The translations under genes were made by a program, and so were the position numbers. The notes under the pieces were generated by a model, which made no database searches, was not told the DNA's origin, and was given only the letters and a program-made list of their open reading frames with translations. This document shows, in pieces, positions 1 to 5,112 of a stretch of DNA of 7,917 bases (the stretch's first letter is position 1; every line of letters begins with the position of its first letter). The DNA comes from a bacterium (GTDB taxonomy: Bacteria; SZUA-79; Acidulodesulfobacterales; Acidulodesulfobacteraceae), in assembly GCA_021791295.1 (NCBI GenBank), contig JAJYWW010000059.1, forward strand, positions 1 to 7,917, in the 5' to 3' direction.

Positions 1-2
1 TT

Positions 3-113
3 AAAGCATTTTCTCCTTTAACGTCCGCAATAAACAACTCCTATATTTTAGGATACGATAAATTTAAAGATGAAGATATGTGCGCTATATATAAAACTTT
101 AAATTGTGAGTAA
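3..113 (+). CDS. C-terminal end of an unidentified protein (5' end outside the window), possibly pilin-like
   Basis: The frame is open from the window edge and ends at TAA 111-113, leaving 36 residues with no start codon in view. The tail is polar (GYDKFKDED) and carries two cysteines, at residues 27 and 35 of the visible part, just before the end. A C-terminal cysteine pair is common in type IV pilins and minor pilins, and the next gene is prepilin peptidase-like, so a pilin or pseudopilin is a reasonable guess. The N-terminal cleavage site and hydrophobic helix that would show it are not in the window. It could also be an unrelated secreted or cytoplasmic protein. The identity is inference only; the reading frame itself is moderately secure. 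Confidence 0.4.
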   Translation, partial: KAFSPLTSAINNSYILGYDKFKDEDMCAIYKTLNCE

Positions 114-183
114 TTCATTAGTTGATTCAAGATGTATATGCAATAAAGTAACATTTATTAAAATTAATGAACTAAACTAAATA

Positions 184-798
184 ATGCTATTTCCAAATGA
201 CCATCGCTCCAAACGCATATTTATTCTTCCAGTCCTTGCCGTTTTTGCCGGCGCGCTTTTACTGTATCCTTTTTTATACCGCAATTTTACCGATATTTAT
301 TTTGCCGTAAAAACCGCGGTTTCGGCTCATCGGTTAATTATCCCTGACGGATTCAGTTTGAAATATCTCGTTCTTTTCTCAGGATTAATTCTAATGTCGT
401 TTACAGATATGCTTTTTGAAAGAATCCACAGGTTTATACCTATATTTTTAATGCTTGCGGGCCTGTTATTCGCCTATATTGCAAATAAGCCCCTTATTAA
501 CGCTTTTGAGGCGATAGGCATAGGTTTAGGGATATTTATCCTAATCGATATTTTAAAGCTCGGATCTTACGCTTTTGGAGATATATTAACCGCCGGAGCG
601 ATAGGAACTTTCGTAGGAATAGAAAATATCGTTATTATTTCGATTTGCGCTATAATATTAGGCAAGGCGATAACTTATTTCAGCGCAAGATTAAACGGCT
701 TGTTCGATAAAAGCAGAGTAAAAGCGTTTCATTTCGCTTTCGTGCCGGTGCTGTTTTTAGTATCTTGCCTATTGTTTATTTTTTTCCGCAGTTTTTAA
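184..798 (+). CDS. Divergent A24-type prepilin peptidase-like membrane protein
   Basis: This 204-residue protein is mostly hydrophobic, with membrane segments near residues 12-31, 61-78, 84-100, 107-124, 134-160 and 183-201. Two motifs point to the GxGD aspartyl protease family (A24: PilD/TadV/CpaA/FlaK), which cleaves prepilin leaders at the inner face of the cytoplasmic membrane. One is ERIHRFIP (79-86), at the place of the usual D-x5-IP motif. The other is YAFGDILTAGAIG (129-141), at the place of GxGDxK, with D133 as a catalytic candidate. The N-terminal methylase domain of PilD is absent, as in TadV/CpaA. Oddities: the first catalytic position is Glu79, with Asp75 one helical turn earlier; the first Gly of GxGD is Ala; and the usual Lys is Leu. 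Activity is therefore uncertain. The ATG at 184 has no clear Shine-Dalgarno. The 3' end overlaps the convergent RHH gene by 23 bases. Confidence 0.65.
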   Translation: MLFPNDHRSKRIFILPVLAVFAGALLLYPFLYRNFTDIYFAVKTAVSAHRLIIPDGFSLKYLVLFSGLILMSFTDMLFERIHRFIPIFLMLAGLLFAYIANKPLINAFEAIGIGLGIFILIDILKLGSYAFGDILTAGAIGTFVGIENIVIISICAIILGKAITYFSARLNGLFDKSRVKAFHFAFVPVLFLVSCLLFIFFRSF

Positions 799-988
799 AG
801 TTTTTGATTTTTTCTATATATTCCTGAACGCTGTTTCTTATTATAGCGCTTAAAGAAACGTTTAAATTCAATTCTTCCGCTTTTTCTTTAGCCTCTTTAT
901 ATTTTTCGTATAAATCTATCGGAATTCTGACCGATACGTTTTTAGTTTTTTTTGCCGGACTTTTTTCTTTCTTTTTTAATTTCTTCAA
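776..988 (-). CDS. Small RHH-like DNA-binding protein, third gene of the cluster (TTG start)
   Basis: The protein has 70 residues: a Lys-rich N-terminal arm (1-17), then NVSVRIPIDLYEKYKEA, an amphipathic helix, and NVSLSAIIRNSVQEYI. This is the beta strand-helix-helix pattern of the MetJ/Arc/CopG RHH superfamily, whose members dimerise and read the major groove with the strand. The start is TTG at 988. It is preferred because GGAG lies 7 bases upstream (995-1001 on this strand is AGCGGAG-like) and no later ATG or GTG precedes the domain. The first 47 bases therefore lie inside the gene before it, suggesting translational coupling. The 3' end overlaps the convergent membrane-protein gene. It is similar in plan to its two neighbours and probably arose by duplication. 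The role is inferred: autoregulator, copy-control or partition-type protein. Confidence 0.62.
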   Translation of the reverse strand: MKKLKKKEKSPAKKTKNVSVRIPIDLYEKYKEAKEKAEELNLNVSLSAIIRNSVQEYIEKIKNFKNCGKK

Positions 989-1175
989 TTTCTTTCTCCG
1001 CTAATTCTATGCCTTTCTGAAATGCTTTGTTTATAATATCTTTAAACGTAAGCCTTATGCCTTTTTTTTCCGCTTCCTTTTTCATCTCTTCTAACTTTCC
1101 GTATTCTTCTTTAGTGAGTTTGATAGAAGCGAAAACGGTATCTTTGCTTTTTGTCTCTTCTTTTTTTCTCGGCAT
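942..1175 (-). CDS. Small RHH-like DNA-binding protein, second gene of the cluster
   Basis: The protein has 77 residues. After a charged arm (MPRKKEETKSKD) comes TVFASIKLTKEEYGKLEEM, then a helix ending in KKGIRLTFKDIINKAFQKGIEL and a Lys/Glu-rich tail. The order strand, helix, turn with Gly, hydrophobic stretch, helix matches the other units of the cluster and fits an RHH fold with a longer second helix. The ATG at 1175 lies only 3 bases after the stop of the preceding gene and has no Shine-Dalgarno, so it is probably translated by termination-reinitiation. Its tail is overlapped by the start of the next gene. Proteins this rich in Lys and Glu can mimic coiled coils, so the RHH call rests on the shared pattern with its neighbours rather than on a clear signature. 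Confidence 0.58.
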   Translation of the reverse strand: MPRKKEETKSKDTVFASIKLTKEEYGKLEEMKKEAEKKGIRLTFKDIINKAFQKGIELAEKEIEEIKKERKKSGKKN

Positions 1176-1178
1176 ATT

Positions 1179-1502
1179 CTATATGAAGTTTTTCATGGTT
1201 TGTTTATATTCTTCGATAGTTTCGTCAATCCCAGCTCGCACAATATTTTCAATCAGTATCTCTTTTTTGGTTTCTTTCAGTTTTAAAAATTTCTCGTAAT
1301 TTTCTTTCTTTAAAGCGACGGATACTTTAACTCTTGCTATTTCTTCTTCTTTTAATTCTAAGCCTTTAAGGATTATATCTCTCGCCATTAAAGTTACGCC
1401 GTTTCTTTTGGCGTCTTTTATAACCTCTTCTATTTTTTTGTATAAGGACTTATCGATATAAGCTCTTATCGTTTTTTCTTTTTTCTCTTTTAATATCCGC
1501 AT
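1179..1502 (-). CDS. Tandem RHH-like protein, first gene of the cluster
   Basis: The protein has 107 residues and holds two units of the same plan. Unit 1 (about 10-50) runs KTIRAYIDKSLYKKIEEV through AKRNGVTLMARDIILKGLEL. Unit 2 (about 56-100) runs RVKVSVALKKENYEKFLKL through KEILIENIVRAGIDETIEEY. Each has an alternating hydrophobic strand, a Tyr-containing first helix and a second helix after a short turn, as in RHH DNA-binding domains. Two units in one chain would act as a pre-formed pseudo-dimer, known for some RHH proteins (for example TraY-like). The ATG at 1502 follows a TATAAT box by only 8 bases. The gene is transcribed away from the helicase gene, sharing a 127-base control region, so it is the best candidate to regulate that region. 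This role is inference. Confidence 0.62.
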   Translation of the reverse strand: MRILKEKKEKTIRAYIDKSLYKKIEEVIKDAKRNGVTLMARDIILKGLELKEEEIARVKVSVALKKENYEKFLKLKETKKEILIENIVRAGIDETIEEYKQTMKNFI

Positions 1503-1510
1503 AGTGCTTT

Positions 1511-1541
1511 ATTATAATCATATTTCGTTATTTTTTGTCAA
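1511..1541 (-). promoter_or_regulatory. Leftward promoter of the RHH cluster
   Basis: On the minus strand, TTGACA (1541-1536) is followed after 19 bases by TATAAT (1516-1511). Both boxes match the sigma-70 consensus, but the spacing is 2 longer than ideal. The expected transcription start is near 1504, about two bases before the ATG at 1502, so the mRNA would be nearly leaderless. The -35 box lies in one arm of the inverted repeat of this region. Confidence 0.55.
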
Positions 1542-1600
1542 TACGAAATTTATCTATTTTTGTTTAAAAATAACGTTTTGATTAATGTTTGTATTGACAA
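1536..1600. repeat. Inverted repeat spanning both -35 boxes; candidate operator
   Basis: TTGTCAATAC (1536-1545) and GTATTGACAA (1591-1600) are perfect 10-base inverted copies with centres 55 bases apart, and the similarity extends a few bases outward with mismatches. A second inverted pair crosses it: CGTTATTTTT (1526-1535) and AAAAATAACG (1566-1575). The arms contain the TTGACA boxes of the two divergent promoters, so part of the identity is forced by promoter function. The extra matching bases (GTA before and A after the box) and the second pair suggest binding sites for a regulator, most simply one of the RHH proteins encoded next to it. An origin with short inverted repeats is an alternative. 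Confidence 0.45.
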
Positions 1601-1622
1601 ATAAGCCATTTTTTTATATAAA
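1594..1622 (+). promoter_or_regulatory. Rightward promoter of the helicase-primase operon
   Basis: TTGACA (1594-1599), a 17-base spacer and TATAAA (1617-1622) form a near-perfect sigma-70 promoter. The ATG at 1630 is only 7 bases past the -10 box, at or next to the expected transcription start. There is no room for a Shine-Dalgarno, so a leaderless message is predicted. Confidence 0.7.
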
Positions 1623-1629
1623 ATAAGGC

Positions 1630-3270
1630 ATGGAACTGTATACCGACGGCAAAAAATTAATTATTAGTTTTCATTACGACCCTGTTTTAGTAGAAAAGGT
1701 TAAAACCTTGCCTAACAGGTCGTTCGATCCCGTCACTAAAAACTGGATACTGCCGCTGAATTTAGACAGTTTTTACGCATTCAGGAAAGCTTTTCCTAAT
1801 GCAGAAATCGACAAATCCGTCAGGAATTTCGATTTCAACAAACAGGCTAATCCTCTCTTAAACTATGTTCCGCCTTCAGGACTTAGTCCTTATAAGCACC
1901 AGATAGAAACCTTAAAATTCATGCTTAAAGAAAAACAGGCTGCGGTTTTTAATACCATGGGAACCGGAAAAACAATTACGTCGTTAATGGCTTTAGACTA
2001 TCTTTTTCAAAATAAGCTTATTAAAAAAGCTTTAATTATAGCCCCGCTTCTGGTTATGAACGACGCTTGGATATCTGATTGCGAAACTTATTTTCCGCAT
2101 TTAAGCATTCAAAAGCTAAGCAAAAATCAAAACGAAGCGGCGGAAGGCATCTGGATTATAAACTGGGATATGATAAAAATCCTTTTCGATTACGTTATAG
2201 AAGAAGACACAAAAGGTAAAAAGATAAAAAGAATAACTAAAACTTTCAATTTCGATTTCGATTGCGTGATACTTGACGAATCCGCCAAGGCAAGAAACGT
2301 TAAAACTAAAAGGTTTGAGATATTAAAAAGATATTTGCCGGTAGAATATACTTTTATTTTATCAGGTCTTCCGGCGCCGAATACGCCTTTGGAATACTGG
2401 AGCCAGTTTTACCTTATGGACGGCGGAAAAACTTTAGGCGTAAACTACTGGCAGTTTTTAAGCAGACACGCCTATAAAACAAAATTCGACTGGTTTATAA
2501 CTAAAGACGGGGCAAGGGCTATTAAAGAAAAAGTAGTTTCTAAATCGATAAGGTTTGAATTGGAAGATTGCGTAGATTTGCCGGAAAATATAACGCTGTG
2601 GAGAGAGGTAGAATTAGATTCCGAACATTTAAGGAATTACGACAAAATCGAAAACGAGACGTCTTCGGAAATTAACTACGGGACTATCGATACGTCTAAC
2701 GTAGCGGTTAAAGCTTCTAAGCTATGGCAGGCGGCAAGCGGCTACGTCTATGACGATATAGGGCGTTCCATCGCTTTAACCAAAAACAATAAAAAGATAG
2801 AAGCGCTAAAAGAAATCATCGAAGAGGAATTCGGCAGGGAGCAGGTTATAGTCTTTGCGTATTTCAAAAACCAGCTTGACGAAATACTTAAATCCGTAAA
2901 AGGCAAATTTTCCGTAGCCGCGATTTACGGGGGGATTAATTCAAGCAAATCCATCGAAGATTTTAAGACAGGCAAAATTCAGGTTCTTATTGCAAATCCG
3001 GCAAGCACAGGACACGGACTTACCTTTACTAACGCAAAAGGGATTATCTGGTTTACGCCTATCTGGGACTACGAAATATTCGAACAGGCAAGGAAAAGAG
3101 TGCAGAGGATAGGGCTTAAACATAAATCCCTTGAAGTTTTTATGCATGCTAAGGACACGATAGAATATTCGATGTATTGGGGACTTAGGCATAAAAAAGA
3201 TATGAGTTCGATTATTCTAAAAAGCATTAAAGAAAAAAATAAAAGAAAAAAAATGGAAGGTATTTATTAA
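1630..3270 (+). CDS. SNF2-family (SF2) DEAD/DEAH-type helicase with HARP-like N terminus
   Basis: This 546-residue ATP-dependent DNA translocase/helicase probably serves element replication. Residues 1-60 (YTDGKKLIISFHYDPVLVEKV, then SFDPVTKNWILPL) resemble the HARP-type domain found before SNF2 ATPases such as SMARCAL1 and phage helicases. The motor follows: Q91 region (YKHQIETL); Walker A MGTGKT with K114/T115; motif II ILDESAK with D216/E217 (DES instead of DEAH); motif III LSGLPAP (244-250); motif IV near VIVFAYFKNQ (406-415); motif V STGHGLT (459-465); and motif VI QARKRVQRIG (486-495) with its arginines. All catalytic motifs look intact and the length is normal for phage members. The start lies directly behind a strong promoter with no leader. 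The primase gene begins 3 bases after the stop, so the two are co-translated. It has a Lys-rich tail (533-542). Confidence 0.92.
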   Translation: MELYTDGKKLIISFHYDPVLVEKVKTLPNRSFDPVTKNWILPLNLDSFYAFRKAFPNAEIDKSVRNFDFNKQANPLLNYVPPSGLSPYKHQIETLKFMLKEKQAAVFNTMGTGKTITSLMALDYLFQNKLIKKALIIAPLLVMNDAWISDCETYFPHLSIQKLSKNQNEAAEGIWIINWDMIKILFDYVIEEDTKGKKIKRITKTFNFDFDCVILDESAKARNVKTKRFEILKRYLPVEYTFILSGLPAPNTPLEYWSQFYLMDGGKTLGVNYWQFLSRHAYKTKFDWFITKDGARAIKEKVVSKSIRFELEDCVDLPENITLWREVELDSEHLRNYDKIENETSSEINYGTIDTSNVAVKASKLWQAASGYVYDDIGRSIALTKNNKKIEALKEIIEEEFGREQVIVFAYFKNQLDEILKSVKGKFSVAAIYGGINSSKSIEDFKTGKIQVLIANPASTGHGLTFTNAKGIIWFTPIWDYEIFEQARKRVQRIGLKHKSLEVFMHAKDTIEYSMYWGLRHKKDMSSIILKSIKEKNKRKKMEGIY

Positions 3271-3273
3271 TTC

Positions 3274-4896
3274 ATGTCTTATATAGACGCAGCGGAAAGA
3301 TATTTAAAACTTAAAAAGCAGGGAAAAAACTATTTTGCGTTGTGTCCGTTTCACGACGAAAAAACCCCTTCTTTTTCAATAAATCCGGATAACGGACTTT
3401 GGTATTGCTGGGGATGCGGACAGAAAGGCAATATTTACCATTTAATAGAAAAAATGGAATCCGTTAATTTTCCGGAAGCGGTCGAAATCGCAAAAGGTTA
3501 CGGAATAGAACCGCCGGATAATTTCAAAGAAAAACCGGCTTATAAAAACAATAAAGAGGGTAATGTCCGTTTTGCGGACAAAAAAGAAAATACCGCTTTA
3601 GAGGCGGACAAAGAGGTAAATATTATGGAAACCGAAAACGAAAAAGAACCCGATTACGAAAATCCCGAGGCGGAAGGCTATAATCTGGAAACTGACAACC
3701 TTGAAGAAGTTCCGCTACCGCCCCCCGCCCCCGTCCGCATTGCGGAAAAACCTGCTAAACCGCAGGTAAAAAAACAGACGCCCCCGCCAAAGGATAAGGA
3801 GTTCGACAAAAAAACGGCTACGTATATTTACGACGACGAAAACGGCAAAATATTATACGAAAAAGAACGATGGGAGCATTTTAAGGGCGAAGAAAGAATA
3901 TCCAAAAAGTTTTTATTCTATCACTACGAAGGAGCTAAAAGGCTGACCGGAAAAGGAAATATAAAGCTTATACTTTACAACCTGAAGGACGTGCTTTTGT
4001 CCGAAAACGTTTTTATCTGCGAGGGAGAAAAAGACTGCGACAATCTTAAGGAAATTTGGCCTGATAAAAACGCCGCTTTTACTACTAACGCTACCGGAGC
4101 CGAGAGCTGGGAAGAGTCTTATAATCTATATTTAAAAGGAAAAAATATAGTAGTATTCGAAGACAACGACGAGGCGGGAAGAAAAAGGACGGAAAAGCTG
4201 ACTTCGGCGTTAAGCAAAATTGCCAAAAGTTTTAAGGTAGTAAGATTTGATGAATTAGAAGAACACGGAGACGTAAGCGATTACCTTAAGGAACACGGTT
4301 TAGACGAACTTTTGGAAAAGATAGGAGAAGAAGAACGCACGGCGGACAAAACGGAATTAACGGTATTTAACGCCTTCGAAATGAAGATGTTTATAGATAA
4401 AACACAGTATATGCTTTCGGATTTTATGCCGCTAAAAAAAGGGGGTATTAATACCGTTTCCGGCGCAACGCTCGAATTTTTAATTTATCTAACTTTGCTA
4501 TTGTCTAAAAAATTCAATATGGTTTTTTTATCCGATTACGAAACGGACTCTTTGTTTCCGCATTTTGCCAATATAGCAAAGAGGATGGCTAAAATCGATA
4601 AGGTTAACATTAAAGATATTTTGGCAGGAAATATTACGTCTGAAGTTACCGAAGTTGATATAATAATATCTACTGCCTTTATCGACAAAAAGGGCTTTAC
4701 GGTAATTTGTCCGCAAAGCGAAAAGCAACTCCCGGACTATTATTTTAAAAACGGAGACGTTTATAATAAGTTTTGGAACAAGGTTTTCAGGATAGAAAAT
4801 TTAAGGGGAATGGGAGAGATAAGGTTGTCCGGGATAGAAACCGAAAAAAAAGAAAAATCTTTATTGAGTTCGATTTTTTCAAAGGCGGGAAAGTAG
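3274..4896 (+). CDS. CHC2 zinc-finger/Toprim primase with a C-terminal RecA-like region lacking Walker A
   Basis: This 540-residue DnaG-type primase would make RNA primers for replication of the element. The CHC2 zinc finger is at residues 24-48 (CPFH, CWGC; C24, H27, C45, C48), with the following helix typical of DnaG. Residues 88-178 form a low-complexity linker, acidic and then Pro-rich (VPLPPPAP, QTPPPKD). The Toprim fold covers about 230-345, with catalytic E250 (CEGEKD) and D297/D299 (FEDNDEAG), then HGDVSDYL. Residues 380-540 resemble the RepA/AAA_25-type RecA ATPase often fused to such primases: KKGGINTVSG, a helix, MVFLSDYETDS (like the Walker-adjacent SAED segment) and LRGMGEIRL. 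However, the GxxxxGK[ST] loop is missing, so this part probably does not hydrolyse ATP. The gene starts 3 bases after the helicase with only a distant GGAAGG, suggesting coupling. It also carries the short GCGGACAAA repeats described elsewhere. Confidence 0.9.
   Translation: MSYIDAAERYLKLKKQGKNYFALCPFHDEKTPSFSINPDNGLWYCWGCGQKGNIYHLIEKMESVNFPEAVEIAKGYGIEPPDNFKEKPAYKNNKEGNVRFADKKENTALEADKEVNIMETENEKEPDYENPEAEGYNLETDNLEEVPLPPPAPVRIAEKPAKPQVKKQTPPPKDKEFDKKTATYIYDDENGKILYEKERWEHFKGEERISKKFLFYHYEGAKRLTGKGNIKLILYNLKDVLLSENVFICEGEKDCDNLKEIWPDKNAAFTTNATGAESWEESYNLYLKGKNIVVFEDNDEAGRKRTEKLTSALSKIAKSFKVVRFDELEEHGDVSDYLKEHGLDELLEKIGEEERTADKTELTVFNAFEMKMFIDKTQYMLSDFMPLKKGGINTVSGATLEFLIYLTLLLSKKFNMVFLSDYETDSLFPHFANIAKRMAKIDKVNIKDILAGNITSEVTEVDIIISTAFIDKKGFTVICPQSEKQLPDYYFKNGDVYNKFWNKVFRIENLRGMGEIRLSGIETEKKEKSLLSSIFSKAGK
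3565..3583 (+). repeat. Palindrome with GCGGACAAA core, copy 1 (inside primase linker)
   Basis: GTCCG, TTTTG, CGGAC is a 5-base-stem palindrome followed by AAAA. It encodes VRFADKK in the primase linker. TTTGCGGACAAAA (3571-3583) is identical over 13 bases to 4949-4961 in the small gene downstream. A shorter copy of the core lies at 3604-3612, and a degenerate one (GTCCGCATTGCGGA) begins at 3733 in the Pro-rich stretch. Confidence 0.45.
4342..4351 (+). repeat. GCGGACAAA core, short copy in primase
   Basis: GCGGACAAAA sits between the Toprim domain and the C-terminal region and encodes ADKT. It is in the same frame and orientation as the copies at 3574 and 3604. It lacks the upstream palindrome arm. 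Confidence 0.35.
4706..4720 (-). repeat. GCGGACAAA element in inverted orientation
   Basis: TTTGTCCGCAAAGCG is the exact 15-base reverse complement of 4946-4960. Here it is read as CPQS in the primase, a different protein sequence from the forward copies. The match is therefore at DNA level and is not explained by a repeated peptide. Confidence 0.45.
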
Positions 4897-4897
4897 C

Positions 4898-5104
4898 GTG
4901 CAATATAATTTGTTTGGAGAGTTGGAAGAAGAAAAAGAAGAAAACCGCTTTGCGGACAAAATAGAGTTGTCGGAAGAAGAAAGGCTCGAAATAGCAAGGG
5001 GAGTGTATAGGGTTTTCAAGGAGAGCATAGAAGAAATTAGGGATACTAAAACCGGAAAAATTGTATATAAGAAAGAAGATACCCCGTCCGAAAGGGCGGG
5101 GTAA
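4898..5104 (+). CDS. Small acidic protein with candidate beta-clamp-binding motif
   Basis: This 68-residue protein of unknown family is the last gene of the helicase-primase operon. It starts with GTG one base after the primase stop; GGCGGG about 8-10 bases upstream may serve as ribosome binding site. The N terminus reads MQYNLFGELEEE. QYNLF fits the bacterial sliding-clamp-binding pentapeptide (QLxLF type, for example QLNLF of UmuC) with one change. The middle (ELSEEERLEIARGVYRVFKESI, about residues 24-45) is a likely amphipathic helix, followed by a short strand-like end (GKIVYKKED). A clamp-recruited accessory factor for replication is a plausible role from motif and context, but no domain is recognised. 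The final codons overlap a strong hairpin. Residues NRFADKIE are encoded by a copy of the GCGGACAAA repeat. Confidence 0.7.
   Translation: MQYNLFGELEEEKEENRFADKIELSEEERLEIARGVYRVFKESIEEIRDTKTGKIVYKKEDTPSERAG
4945..4961 (+). repeat. GCGGACAAA element, longest forward copy
   Basis: CCGCTTTGCGGACAAAA contains the imperfect palindrome CCGC-TTT-GCGG. It shares 13 identical bases with 3571-3583 and, over 15 bases (4946-4960), is the exact inverse of 4706-4720. It encodes RFADK, the same peptide as the copy at 3568-3582. Confidence 0.45.
5081..5102. terminator. GC-rich hairpin between convergent genes, probable bidirectional terminator
   Basis: ACCCCGTCC (5081-5089), loop GAAA (5090-5093) and GGGCGGGGT (5094-5102) form a 9-pair stem with one G-T wobble and a GNRA-type tetraloop. 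It lies between the ends of the convergent genes, and its last base is the first base of the upstream stop codon. The rightward side continues AATAAATTGATTAATTTTCT, not a clean T-run. The leftward side reads ATCTTCTTTCTTAT, which is better. It is most likely a shared terminator or mRNA-end protector. Confidence 0.6.
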
Positions 5105-5112
5105 TAAATTGA

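Noticed and set aside
23..30. GTCCGCAA, similar to the inverted GCGGACAAA repeat
   Set aside because: The match is only 8 bases, without the flanking TTT, in a different gene; too short to count as a copy.
149..160. TAACATTTATTA upstream of the prepilin peptidase-like gene, resembling the immunity operators
   Set aside because: Only one half-site plus the AT-rich centre matches; the second half (TGTTA) is absent, and such matches are expected in AT-rich DNA.
1027..1299. Open frame of 90 codons on the plus strand, rich in Phe/Ser, opposite the RHH genes
   Set aside because: It is the antisense shadow of Lys/Glu-rich coding sequence, spans the junction of two minus-strand genes and has no ribosome binding site or promoter.
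2941..3192. Minus-strand open frame inside the helicase gene
   Set aside because: The helicase motifs V and VI are encoded on the other strand over the same bases, and no start signal or recognisable product is seen.
4528..4997. Minus- and plus-strand open frames overlapping the primase end and the small acidic gene
   Set aside because: They are out of frame with clearly coding sequence, have low-complexity translations and lack start signals.
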